Positions 24,891 to 32,529 of a stretch of DNA of 34,619 nucleotides are shown here, one piece after another (within the stretch, counting starts at the first letter, position 1; every line of letters begins with the position of its first letter). The notes below the pieces were generated by a model, which made no database searches, had not been told where the DNA came from, and was given only the letters and a program-made list of their open reading frames with translations. The DNA is from Nocardia ninae NBRC 108245 (GTDB lineage: Bacteria; Actinomycetota; Actinomycetes; Mycobacteriales; Mycobacteriaceae): contig NZ_BJXA01000087.1 in the NCBI RefSeq assembly GCF_007990755.1, positions 1 through 34,619 on the forward strand, given 5' to 3'. Made by a program: the position numbers and the translations under genes.

Positions 24891-25694
24891 ATGTCGTTCG
24901 TGCTCATCGACACACCGCGACCGCACGTCGCCCTGGTCACGCTCAATCGGCCGGATCGCATGAATGCCATGGCCTTCGATGTGATGATCCCGTTGCGCGA
25001 GGCATTGGAAGAGGTCAGCGCGGACAATGACATTCGGGTTGTCGTGCTCACCGGCGCGGGCGCGGGGTTCTGTTCCGGCGCCGATTTGCAGAGCGCGGGC
25101 AAGGTGCCCAACGTCGAGGGGCTCACCGTCACCAGCGTCGCGCGCCGATCGATGGACCTGCTCAACGACGTGATGATCACCCTTCGGCGAATGAACCAAC
25201 CGGTGATCGGCGCGATCAATGGCGCTGCCATCGGTGGCGGATTCTGTCTCAGCGTCGCCACCGACATCCGAATCGCGGCCGAGGAAGCCTACTTTCGCGC
25301 CGCAGGCATCAACAACGGCCTCACCTCCGCCGAACTAGGCATCAGTTACCTGCTGCCCCGCGCCATCGGCGCCTCCCGTGCCTTCGAGATCATGCTGTCC
25401 GGCCGCGACGTCGACGCCACCGAAGCCGAGCGCATCGGCCTCGTCTCGCGCACCGTTCCCGCGGCCGAACTCCTGGAAACCTGCTACGACCTGGCCGACC
25501 GCATCATCAGCTTCAGCCGCGTCGGCACCGAACTCACCAAACGCATGCTCTGGAGTGGCATGGAAGCAGGCAGCTTCGAATCCCACATGCAGCACGAGGG
25601 AATGGCCCAACTCTACGTCCGCCTCACCACCACCAACTTCGACGAAGCCATCCGCGCCCGCCGAGACCGCCGCCCCCCGATCTACGACGACTAA
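24891..25694 (+). CDS. echA12: Enoyl-CoA hydratase/isomerase family protein (EchA12-like)
   Basis: 267-residue crotonase-fold protein. Oxyanion-hole segments are CSGADLQSAG (about 61-70) and AINGAAIGGGFC (about 108-119). The whole sequence, especially RMNAMAFDVMIPL, AAGINNGLTSAELGISYLLPRAIG and LTKRMLWSGMEAGS, closely matches M. tuberculosis EchA12 as I remember it. Of the two catalytic glutamates of enoyl-CoA hydratase, the second is at Glu148 but the first is replaced by Cys119. It may therefore be an isomerase or have another crotonase activity on acyl-CoA. No other fatty-acid gene is adjacent. The downstream repeat array begins about 17 bp after the stop. Confidence 0.85.
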   Translation: MSFVLIDTPRPHVALVTLNRPDRMNAMAFDVMIPLREALEEVSADNDIRVVVLTGAGAGFCSGADLQSAGKVPNVEGLTVTSVARRSMDLLNDVMITLRRMNQPVIGAINGAAIGGGFCLSVATDIRIAAEEAYFRAAGINNGLTSAELGISYLLPRAIGASRAFEIMLSGRDVDATEAERIGLVSRTVPAAELLETCYDLADRIISFSRVGTELTKRMLWSGMEAGSFESHMQHEGMAQLYVRLTTTNFDEAIRARRDRRPPIYDD

Positions 25695-25710
25695 CCCCGC
25701 CGACCCCCCA

Positions 25711-26359
25711 ACGCTCATCCCGCCGCTATGTCCCAAGTCGGCGAACATCCCACGCCGAACGGGACATAACGACGGCCCCACTCGCACTCCCCCGCCGACA
25801 TGTCCCGAGACAACGAACATCCCACGCCGAACGGGACATGGTGGCTGAACCAATCGTCTTCTCCGCCAACATGTTCCGCAGCGTCGCCCATACCGAGCGA
25901 CAACACGCGCCAGACCCAGCGTGAGAAACCTAGTCCACCTCGCAGCGCTCAGCCACCGGCAGACCGACCCGAGCGGGACATGACAGCGGCCCCACTCGCA
26001 CTCCCCCGCCACCACGTCCCGAGGCGGCAAACATCCCGCGCCAAACGGGACATGACAGCGGCCGCACTCGCACTTCCGCGCCACCACGTCCCGAGGCAGC
26101 GAACATTCTGTGCCGAGCGGGACATGATGGCTGGACCACTCGCGTTCGCCGCCAACGCATCCCACTCGACGAGTGCAGCAGGCCCCCGGCCGATCATCGG
26201 AACGGACTCGGCGTCATCGTTGCTGGGCGGGACGTGACGGCGGGGCCACGCGCGCTTTCCCGCCACTATGCCCCGCAGAGCCGCACATTCCGGTAGCGGA
26301 CCGTGCTGGGCGGGACGTGGCGGCGGGGATACCTGCTTTCTGCCGCCGCCGTGTCCCCG
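25711..26359. repeat. Array of 48-bp stem-loop repeats with 72-bp period
   Basis: About eight units fill the space between convergent echA12 and the RNA methyltransferase gene. Each full unit is about 48 bp, with arms CGGGACATG (or CGGGACGTG) and CATGTCCCG (or CACGTCCCG) around a conserved interior (GACAGCGGCC, CACTCGCACT, CCGCCACCA). Units are joined by a 24-bp spacer like GAGGCAGCGAACATCCCGCG. Full units: 25760-25807, 25832-25878, 25974-26021, 26046-26093, 26118-26164 (degenerate right arm), 26228-26275 and 26311-26359; only a right half is seen at about 25720-25735. Three steps are exactly 72 bp (25760/25832, 25974/26046, 26046/26118); others are longer, with decayed sequence between. No gene is supportable in this 685-bp stretch. 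Confidence 0.88.
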
Positions 26360-26371
26360 GTCGACCACTGA

Positions 26372-26388
26372 CCCCAGTGTCACTGGGG
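26372..26388. promoter_or_regulatory. Perfect palindrome at the end of the RNA methyltransferase gene
   Basis: CCCCAGTG T CACTGGGG, 8-bp arms around one base, overlapping the stop codon at 26380-26382. It may act as part of a terminator or a protein site; the one-base centre makes a simple RNA hairpin open up to a smaller stem. Confidence 0.45.
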
Positions 26389-28092
26389 AGCTGGGCGCTC
26401 CAGGAGGGCGATGCATTCGACGTGGTGGGTGCCGGGGAAGGCGTCGAAGGCGCGTAGGTCGGTGAGGTGGTAGCCGGCGGCTTGGTAGAGGCCCAGGTCT
26501 CGGGCGAAAGCGGCTGGGTCGCAGCCGATGTGGACGATGCGGAGGGGGCCGGTGGTGGTGATGGCGGTGATGACGTCTTTGCCCGCGCCGGCTCGTGGGG
26601 GGTCGAGCACGATGACGTCGGGGGATGCGCCGTCGACGCGATCGGTGACCCAGCGTTCCACCCGTTGGGCGTGCAGGTCGACCCAGGGCAGGTCGCGCAG
26701 CGCGGCGGCGGCGTCGGCGACTGCGGGGCGGGATGATTCGACCGCGAGGACCGCGCCGGTCTGGCCTACCTGCTCGGCCAGCCGGGCGGCGAAAACACCG
26801 GCGCCGCTGTACAAATCCCAGGCCAAGCCGCCGGGACGCAAGCCGGACCACTCGGCAACGAGATCCGAATAGCACTGTGCCGCACCGTGATGCGCCTGCC
26901 AGAAACCCGTTGCCGAGACCTCCCACCGGCGCTCCGCCACGTACTCGACCGCCCGCCCGGTACCGGAGATCAACCACTCCTCGCGCGCCGCATGTGTGGC
27001 CGCCCGCCGAGCCGACGCACTGCGCCGCTCCCCGGCCTGCGGTGTCTCCAACCGCCCGTCCGCGTCGTACCGCTCCGCCCCACGCTCGCCAGCACCGCGC
27101 GAACCCGCGCTCCAGACGCCACCGATCTCACCTGGGCGACGACGGTGGCCGCGGCCGGTGACACCTGACACCTCGTCGCCGCGCACTTCGCTACCCGGCT
27201 TGCCGCCTGGGCGGCGACGGTTGTCCCGCTCGACTCCGCCGCGCGCATCAGCACCACGCCCGGCGTCGACTCGATCGTCGCGTCCGCCCGGGTTGTGAGA
27301 CTTCCGTCCACGCTCGTCATCCCCGCGCGAGTTACCGGGTTCGGCGCCCGGACGTCGGCGATCACCGCGCTCGGCACGATCACCTCGTTCGGCACGACCA
27401 CGACGGTCTCGACCGCGCCCACGGCGTTCCTCACCGGGCTCGACTCGCTGCCATTCACCGGAGCGCGACCGCCGCTCCCCCTCGACCGCGGGCGCCAACT
27501 CGATGATGTGCCGCACCCCGTCACCATCGACGGCGATCACCAAATCCGCACCGGGCGTCCACAATCGATCGGCCACCCCGTCGAGCGCCCCCGAAACCGG
27601 CTGCGGACAGCGCAGATCCGTGATCACCTCGGTGCTTCGGTATCGATGAACTCCGGCTCGCCCCTCGGCGTCGACGGCCAACCGAATCCGGGTACGCCAC
27701 CCACCGGTGGTGTCACCGGCGCCGGCGATCGGTTCGACAATGATCTCCCGTTCGATCCCCGCAAGCCTGCGCAGCTGTTCGGCAACCACCGAAGCCTTCA
27801 GCGCCCGTTGCGCTTTCGGCGTGGCATAGGAGAAGTCGCAGCAGCCCGCACCACCCGGCCCGGAGACGGGGCAGCTGGCGGGAACGCGGTCCGGTGACGG
27901 CTCGAGGATCTCCACCGCGTCGGCACGGCAGAACGACCCACCGCGGTCCTCGGTGACACGCACCCGCACCAGTTCACCCGGCAGCCCGTGCCGGACGAAC
28001 ACCACCCGGCCTTCGTGCCTGCCCACACAGAACCCACCGTGTCCGGGCGGTCCGAGCCGGACCTCGAAAGTCGTGTCGCGCCAATCAGTCAT
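26380..28092 (-). CDS. TrmA/RlmD-type RNA (uracil-5-) methyltransferase with large RG-rich insert
   Basis: 570-residue SAM-dependent m5U methyltransferase, against about 400 in mycobacterial homologues. An N-terminal TRAM-like domain (about 5-63) is followed by a Cys set resembling the [4Fe-4S] site (Cys74, Cys84, Cys85, Cys162). The C-terminal catalytic domain carries motif I WDLYSGAGVFA (425-435), DPPRAGAGK (497-505), the catalytic Cys524 in HIGCDPAAFARD, and HVEC with the general-base Glu559. Residues about 203-370 are a low-complexity Arg/Gly/Glu/Asp-rich insert with three RRRPG blocks (about 245, 291 and 317). ATG 28092 starts the conserved N-terminus. It follows the APC permease gene by 40 bp, as I recall for Rv2690c-Rv2689c. 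Target RNA is unknown. Confidence 0.9.
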   Translation of the reverse strand: MTDWRDTTFEVRLGPPGHGGFCVGRHEGRVVFVRHGLPGELVRVRVTEDRGGSFCRADAVEILEPSPDRVPASCPVSGPGGAGCCDFSYATPKAQRALKASVVAEQLRRLAGIEREIIVEPIAGAGDTTGGWRTRIRLAVDAEGRAGVHRYRSTEVITDLRCPQPVSGALDGVADRLWTPGADLVIAVDGDGVRHIIELAPAVEGERRSRSGEWQRVEPGEERRGRGRDRRGRAERGDRAERGDRRRPGAEPGNSRGDDERGRKSHNPGGRDDRVDAGRGADARGGVERDNRRRPGGKPGSEVRGDEVSGVTGRGHRRRPGEIGGVWSAGSRGAGERGAERYDADGRLETPQAGERRSASARRAATHAAREEWLISGTGRAVEYVAERRWEVSATGFWQAHHGAAQCYSDLVAEWSGLRPGGLAWDLYSGAGVFAARLAEQVGQTGAVLAVESSRPAVADAAAALRDLPWVDLHAQRVERWVTDRVDGASPDVIVLDPPRAGAGKDVITAITTTGPLRIVHIGCDPAAFARDLGLYQAAGYHLTDLRAFDAFPGTHHVECIALLERPAPQ

Positions 28093-28132
28093 GCCCACGC
28101 CTCGTCTGCACTCGTCTCCCGGAAGGCAACTC

Positions 28133-30121
28133 TCATGTGCGGTCGTCGTAACCGCGGCGCACCGCACCGGGCGCGTTCACCATGCCCGGCGTCTTCGCCC
28201 GCGTCGACGAGGTCAACTGCCACGGCACGCTGGTCACCATCACCCCTGGCTCGAAAAGCAAACGGCCCTTGAGTCGCAACGCACTCTGGTTGTGCAGTAT
28301 CTGTTCCCACCAGTGCCCCACCACGTATTCGGGGATGAACACGGTCACCACGTCGCGCGGCGAATCCTTGCGCACCCGCTTGACGTAGTCGAGCACGGGC
28401 TTGGTGATTTCGCGGTAGGGCGACTCGATCACCTTGAGCGGCACGGTGACGTCGCTCTTCTCCCATTCACGCACGAGCGCCCTGGTGTCGGCCTCGTCGA
28501 CGTTCACGGTGATCGCTTCCAGCGTGTCCGGCCGGGTGGCACGGGCATAGGCCAGCGCGCGCCGCGTCGGCAGATGCAGCTTGGACACCAGCACGATCGA
28601 GTGCGAGCGGCTGGGCAGCACGCCGTCCCACTCCTGCTCGTCCAGCTCGCGCGACACCGAATCGTAGTGCCTGCGAATCATTTTCATCACGATGAAGATC
28701 GCCACCATGGTGGCGATGGCGATGTAGGCGCCCGCGAAGAACTTGGTGATCAGCACGATGATCAGCACGGTGCCGGTCGCGCTGAGGCCGATCGCGTTGA
28801 TCACCCTGGACCGCTTCATCCGCGACCGTTGCGTCGGATCGGTTTCGGTGCGCAGCAGCCGGGTCCAGTGCCGCAGCATGCCGGTCTGGCTGAGCACGAA
28901 CGAGACGAACACACCGACGATGTACAGCTGGATCAGCTTGGTGACCTCGGCCCCGAACAGCACCACGAACGCGATCGCCGCACCCGAGAGGAACAGGATG
29001 CCGTTGCTGAACGCCAGCCGGTCACCGCGGGTGTGCAGCTGCCGGGGCAGGTAGCGGTCCTGCGCCAGAATCGAACCCAGCACCGGGAAGCCGTTGAAGG
29101 CGGTGTTCGCGGCGAGCACGAGGATCAGCGCGGTCACCGTCGTGATGAAGAAGAACCCGATCGGGAACCCGTGGAACACCGTCTCGGCGAGCTGCGCGAT
29201 CAAGGTCTTCTGGTGGTAGCCGGCGGGCGCGCCGATCAGATCGTCGGTGTCGTGCGCGTACACGACGCCGATCTTCTGGGCCAGGATGATGATGCCCATC
29301 AGCAACACGATCGCGAAGGTGCCGAGCATCAGCAGTGTGGTGGCGGCGTTGCGCGACTTCGGCTTACGGAACGCGGGCACACCGTTGCTGATCGCCTCGA
29401 CACCGGTCAGCGCGGCACAGCCGGAGGAGAACGAGCGGGCGATCAAAAAGGCGAAGGCGAGTCCGTAGAGATGCTCGTCCTCCGCCTTCAGCCCGAAACC
29501 GGCCGATTCGGCCTGTAGATCGTCGCCGAGGAAGAAGATGCGGAACAGTCCCCAGCCGAGCATGACGAACATGCCGACGATGAACGCGTAGGTCGGGATG
29601 GCGAACGTGGTGCCCGACTCGCGGATGCCGCGGAGGTTGATCGCGGTGAGCAAGGCGATCGCGACCACGGCGAACAGCACCTTGTGCGTGGCGACGAACG
29701 GAATCGCCGAGCCGATATTGGACGCGGCCGAAGAGATCGAGACGGCCACCGTGAGCACATAGTCGACCAGCAGCGCGCTCCCGACCGTCAGACCGGCATT
29801 GGGGCCGAGGTTCGTCGTCGCAACCTCGTAGTCACCGCCGCCGGACGGGTAGGCGTGCACGTTTTGCCGATAGCTTGCTACGACCACCGCCATGACGAAC
29901 GCGACGGCCAAACCGACCCACGGCGCGTAGACGTAGGCGGAGATACCCGCGGCGGAGAGCACGAGGAAGATTTCTTCCGGCGCGTAGGCGACCGAGGACA
30001 TGGCATCGGAGGCGAACACCGGGAGGGCGATGCGCTTCGGCAGCAGGGTATGGCCAAGCGAATCACTACGGAAAGGCCTGCCCAGCAGCATTCGTTTCGC
30101 TGCCGTCGTCAACTTGGACAC
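28133..30121 (-). CDS. APC-superfamily amino-acid permease
   Basis: 662-residue membrane transporter of the APC superfamily. Twelve or so helices occupy residues about 40-470, starting with ALPVFASDAMSSVAYAPEEIF (the conserved unwound helix 1). A cytosolic tail of about 190 residues follows, a layout typical of KUP/APC-like proteins in this family; the tail looks like a USP-like alpha/beta fold (HSIVLVSKLHLPTRRALAYA). Substrate unknown; amino acid or potassium are both possible given the adjacent Trk genes. GTG 30121 is preferred: TATGCT lies 7 nt upstream and contains the alternative ATG 30133, which would then not be transcribed. Confidence 0.88.
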   Translation of the reverse strand: MSKLTTAAKRMLLGRPFRSDSLGHTLLPKRIALPVFASDAMSSVAYAPEEIFLVLSAAGISAYVYAPWVGLAVAFVMAVVVASYRQNVHAYPSGGGDYEVATTNLGPNAGLTVGSALLVDYVLTVAVSISSAASNIGSAIPFVATHKVLFAVVAIALLTAINLRGIRESGTTFAIPTYAFIVGMFVMLGWGLFRIFFLGDDLQAESAGFGLKAEDEHLYGLAFAFLIARSFSSGCAALTGVEAISNGVPAFRKPKSRNAATTLLMLGTFAIVLLMGIIILAQKIGVVYAHDTDDLIGAPAGYHQKTLIAQLAETVFHGFPIGFFFITTVTALILVLAANTAFNGFPVLGSILAQDRYLPRQLHTRGDRLAFSNGILFLSGAAIAFVVLFGAEVTKLIQLYIVGVFVSFVLSQTGMLRHWTRLLRTETDPTQRSRMKRSRVINAIGLSATGTVLIIVLITKFFAGAYIAIATMVAIFIVMKMIRRHYDSVSRELDEQEWDGVLPSRSHSIVLVSKLHLPTRRALAYARATRPDTLEAITVNVDEADTRALVREWEKSDVTVPLKVIESPYREITKPVLDYVKRVRKDSPRDVVTVFIPEYVVGHWWEQILHNQSALRLKGRLLFEPGVMVTSVPWQLTSSTRAKTPGMVNAPGAVRRGYDDRT

Positions 30122-30128
30122 TGGAGCG

Positions 30129-30134
30129 AGCATA
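30129..30134 (-). promoter_or_regulatory. -10 hexamer for the leaderless APC permease gene
   Basis: TATGCT on the minus strand, 7 nt before GTG 30121. The apparent ATG at 30133 lies inside this hexamer. Confidence 0.55.
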
Positions 30135-30359
30135 GCGGCACGAGCGTCAGGCCCGGAGGCGGCAGCTCCGTCGTAACCACGCAGGGCCCGCGAATGCCGC
30201 AGGTCGGACAGAGCCCCCTCGATGGGTGCTCGCGCGCGTGGCTCGCAGGTTTGGGCGCGAGGCGAAGGGGGAACGTGGCCGTTGGAATGATTCGGCGGGT
30301 ACCGTTCGACCGAACAAGAAGCAGACCGAACGCTTGGTTCCAGGAACGAGGTTGCACGG

Positions 30360-31025
30360 GTGTACGTAGTGATCATGGGATGTGGGCGCGTCGGGTCGGC
30401 GCTGGCCCGCGCCCTGGTCCGGGTCGGCCATGAGGTCACCGTGATCGACCGGGACCCCGCCGCCTTCCTCCGCCTCGGCCAGGACTTCACCGGCGAGCGG
30501 GTGACCGGTGTCGGTTTCGATCGAGATGTGTTGGTGCGGGCCGGAATCGAGCGAGCCGACGCGTTCGCCGCGGTCTCCTCCGGTGACAACTCCAACATCA
30601 TCTCCGCGCGGGTGGCGCGCGAGATGTTCGGCATCGATCGGGTGGTCGCGCGGATCTACGATGCGAAGCGGGCCGCGGTCTACGAGCGGCTCGGCATCCC
30701 GACCATCGCGACGGTGCCGTGGACCACCGACCGGTTCCTGCGCACTCTCATCGGGGACAGCAGCACCACCACCTGGCGCGAACCCACCGGAACGGTAGCT
30801 GTGACGCAGCTGACGCTGCACGAGGACTGGTATGGCCGGACCGTGCGCAATCTGGAGCGTGACGTCCGAGTGCGGGTCGCGTTCATCCTGCGATTCGGCC
30901 AGGGCCTGCTGCCCGACAGCAAGACCATCGTGCAGGCCGACGACGTCGTCTATGTCGCCGCGACCTCCGGGTCCGTGGGTGAGGCCATCGCGTTGGCAGG
31001 CAAGCCCCCCGTGAGCGAGGACTGA
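30360..31025 (+). CDS. ceoB: TrkA-family potassium uptake protein, first subunit (CeoB-like)
   Basis: 221-residue RCK protein. The N-terminal NAD(H)-binding Rossmann domain starts at once with YVVIMGCGRVGSALARAL (GxGxxG at about residues 7-12), followed by HEVTVIDRDPAAF with the acidic ribose-binding Asp. A TrkA_C domain (about 135-215) closes the protein. It gates a Trk/Ktr-type potassium channel in response to nucleotide binding at the inner membrane face. No TrkH/TrkG membrane subunit is in the window. GTG 30360 follows AGGAACGAGG at about 8 nt. It precedes ceoC by 2 bp, the arrangement of M. tuberculosis ceoB-ceoC. Confidence 0.92.
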   Translation: MYVVIMGCGRVGSALARALVRVGHEVTVIDRDPAAFLRLGQDFTGERVTGVGFDRDVLVRAGIERADAFAAVSSGDNSNIISARVAREMFGIDRVVARIYDAKRAAVYERLGIPTIATVPWTTDRFLRTLIGDSSTTTWREPTGTVAVTQLTLHEDWYGRTVRNLERDVRVRVAFILRFGQGLLPDSKTIVQADDVVYVAATSGSVGEAIALAGKPPVSED

Positions 31026-31027
31026 AC

Positions 31028-31699
31028 ATGAAGGTGGCCATCGCCGGAGCGGGCGCCGTCGGCCGATCCATCGCCAGGGAACTCCTGCGCGGTGGGCACA
31101 ACGTCATGCTGCTGGAGCGCCAGCTCGACCACATCGAGCCGGAAGCGATCCCGGACGCGGTCTGGGTGCACGCCGACGCCTGCGAGCTCGCCTTGCTCGA
31201 GGACGCGGGACTGGAAACGTATGAGGTGGTCATCGCGGCCACCGGCGACGACAAAGCCAATCTGGTGCACAGCCTGCTCGCCAAGACCGAGTTCGGCGTG
31301 CGCCGGGTGGTCGCGCGGGTGAACGATCCGCGCAACGAGTGGCTCTTCGACGAGTCGTGGGGTGTCGATGTCGCGGTGTCCACACCGCGCCTGCTCGCTT
31401 CGCTCGTCGAAGAGGCGGTCACCGTCGGCGATCTGGTGCGCCTGATGACGCTGCGGCAGGGTCAGGCCAATCTGGTCGAGATCACCCTGCCCGGCGATAC
31501 CGCGCTCGCAGGCAAGCCGGTGCGCACGCTCACCCTGCCGCGCGACGCCGCCCTGGTGACGATTCTGCGCGGCGGCCGGGTGATCGTGCCGCAGCCCGAC
31601 GATCCGTTCGAGGGCGACGACGAACTGCTGTTCGTGACCTCGGTGGAGGCCGAAGAGGACCTGCGCGTCGAACTGGCCAACCACGGCATCAAGCCTTGA
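31028..31699 (+). CDS. ceoC: TrkA-family potassium uptake protein, second subunit (CeoC-like)
   Basis: 223-residue RCK protein, paralogous to its upstream neighbour. MKVAIAGAGAVGRSIARELL carries the GxGxxG motif at residues 7-12, and NVMLLERQLDHIEPE supplies the acidic nucleotide-contact region. The TrkA_C domain (about 140-220) includes LPGDTALAGKPVRTLTLP. The 2-bp gap and GAGGA before ATG 31028 suggest translational coupling; the two proteins probably form a hetero-oligomeric gating ring. The stop is 36 bp from the convergent sigma-factor stop. Confidence 0.92.
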   Translation: MKVAIAGAGAVGRSIARELLRGGHNVMLLERQLDHIEPEAIPDAVWVHADACELALLEDAGLETYEVVIAATGDDKANLVHSLLAKTEFGVRRVVARVNDPRNEWLFDESWGVDVAVSTPRLLASLVEEAVTVGDLVRLMTLRQGQANLVEITLPGDTALAGKPVRTLTLPRDAALVTILRGGRVIVPQPDDPFEGDDELLFVTSVEAEEDLRVELANHGIKP

Positions 31700-31735
31700 C
31701 TCCCCGACAGGGCTGATACACGGCCGCTTCGACGG

Positions 31736-32359
31736 TCAGGCGGCTTTCAGCTCCGCGCGCAACTTGTTCAGCGCACGGTGCTGCATCACCCGGACCACGC
31801 CGGGGCTGGTGCCGATCGCCTCCGCGGTCTGCGCCGCCGACCAGCCGAGCACGATGCGCATGACCAGCACCTCGCGGTGCGCCGGAGCCAGGATCTTCAT
31901 GAGTTCCTTGGTGGCCGCGCGCCGTTCGGACGCCAGCGCCCATTCCTCGGGCCCGGCCTCGTTCGACGGCGTGTCCGGCATCTCGGCCATCGGGTAGGTG
32001 GGGTGCTGCTGGGAGCGGCGGAACGCGTCCGCGACCTTGTTCGCGGCGATGCCGTAGACGAAGGCGAGGAAGGACTTGCCCTGATCCCGGTAGCGCGGGA
32101 TGGCGTTCACCGTAGCGATCAGGATCTCCTGCACCACATCGTCGGCGGTGACCTGCAGATGGGCCGTATTGCCAAGGCGCGCACCACAATACCGGCGCAC
32201 CAGCGGATGGACGACCCGGACGATCTCGGTGATGGCGGCGCGGTCACCGGCCGCCGCGGCGCCGATCAACGCATCCAGTTCGGCTGCCACCTTGCGGCTC
32301 TCCGACAGGGCCGGCGTGCGGTTCTTCGACAATGCTGCGGTGTTGTGCTCGGTAGCCAC
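31736..32359 (-). CDS. ECF sigma factor, SigD/ShbA-like
   Basis: 207-residue group IV (ECF) RNA polymerase sigma factor. Region 2 is clear in VTADDVVQEILIATVNAIPRYR and FLAFVYGIAANKVADAFRR (-10 recognition and melting), and region 4 in LAPAHREVLVMRIVLGWSAAQTAEAIG with GVVRVMQHRALNKLR as the -35 HTH. It resembles mycobacterial SigD and Streptomyces ShbA, the latter controlling the main sigma gene hrdB. No anti-sigma gene is adjacent. GTG 32359 has AGGAAAGGAC upstream. The frame upstream of it is not conserved. I do not recall a sigma factor in this place in mycobacteria, so it appears inserted in the conserved block. Confidence 0.87.
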   Translation of the reverse strand: MATEHNTAALSKNRTPALSESRKVAAELDALIGAAAAGDRAAITEIVRVVHPLVRRYCGARLGNTAHLQVTADDVVQEILIATVNAIPRYRDQGKSFLAFVYGIAANKVADAFRRSQQHPTYPMAEMPDTPSNEAGPEEWALASERRAATKELMKILAPAHREVLVMRIVLGWSAAQTAEAIGTSPGVVRVMQHRALNKLRAELKAA

Positions 32360-32375
32360 GTCCGAGTCCTTTCCT

Positions 32376-32410
32376 ACGATCGTGCGTTGTTTTTCGTACA
32401 CAACGATCGT
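32376..32410. promoter_or_regulatory. Paired ACGATCGT palindromes upstream of the sigma-factor gene
   Basis: Identical 8-bp palindromes ACGATCGT at 32376-32383 and 32403-32410, start-to-start 27 bp, flank an AT-rich stretch with GTTGT and ACAAC arms (32386-32404). The region lies 17-51 bp before the sigma-factor GTG, so it is a candidate autoregulatory site. Confidence 0.45.
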
Positions 32411-32441
32411 CTGATGAACTCGGACCACCAGCCAGACACCC

Positions 32442-32486
32442 CAGGGTGGGTAACCCCCCACCTCGGCGGGGATTTACCCCACCCTG
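32442..32486 (-). terminator. Large stem-loop between the DUF3159 and sigma-factor genes
   Basis: CAGGGTGGGTAA pairs with TTACCCCACCCTG (one bulge), and the loop contains a second CCCC/GGGG stem. It is 44 nt past the DUF3159 stop in the direction of transcription and 83 nt before the sigma-factor start. A strong intrinsic terminator is the simplest reading; there is no T-run, and leader regulation of the sigma gene is possible. Confidence 0.65.
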
Positions 32487-32529
32487 ATGGTTTTCGCGGG
32501 AAAGATCCGCAGGGTTAACGCTTTACGGG

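Noticed and set aside
25335-26165. Minus-strand frame covering the repeat array and the end of echA12
   Set aside because: Overlaps a solid gene, lacks a ribosome-binding site, and its repeats follow from the 72-bp DNA period.
25711-26359. CRISPR array
   Set aside because: The spacer between elements is itself conserved, repeats are imperfect and long, and no cas gene is present.
27953-29518. 521-codon plus-strand frame antisense to the APC permease
   Set aside because: Composition is the reverse-complement shadow of hydrophobic codons (His/Gln/Asp-rich). No start signal or homology.
30304-30347. LexA/SOS box near ceoB (several GAAC/GTTC half-sites, including CGAAC GCTTG GTTC)
   Set aside because: Half-site spacing is 5 or 2-3 bases, not the 4 expected of the actinobacterial SOS box, and the neighbouring genes are not SOS genes.
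32360-32461. N-terminal extension of the sigma factor upstream of GTG 32359
   Set aside because: It would run through the paired palindromes and into the stem-loop; GTG 32359 has its own ribosome-binding site.
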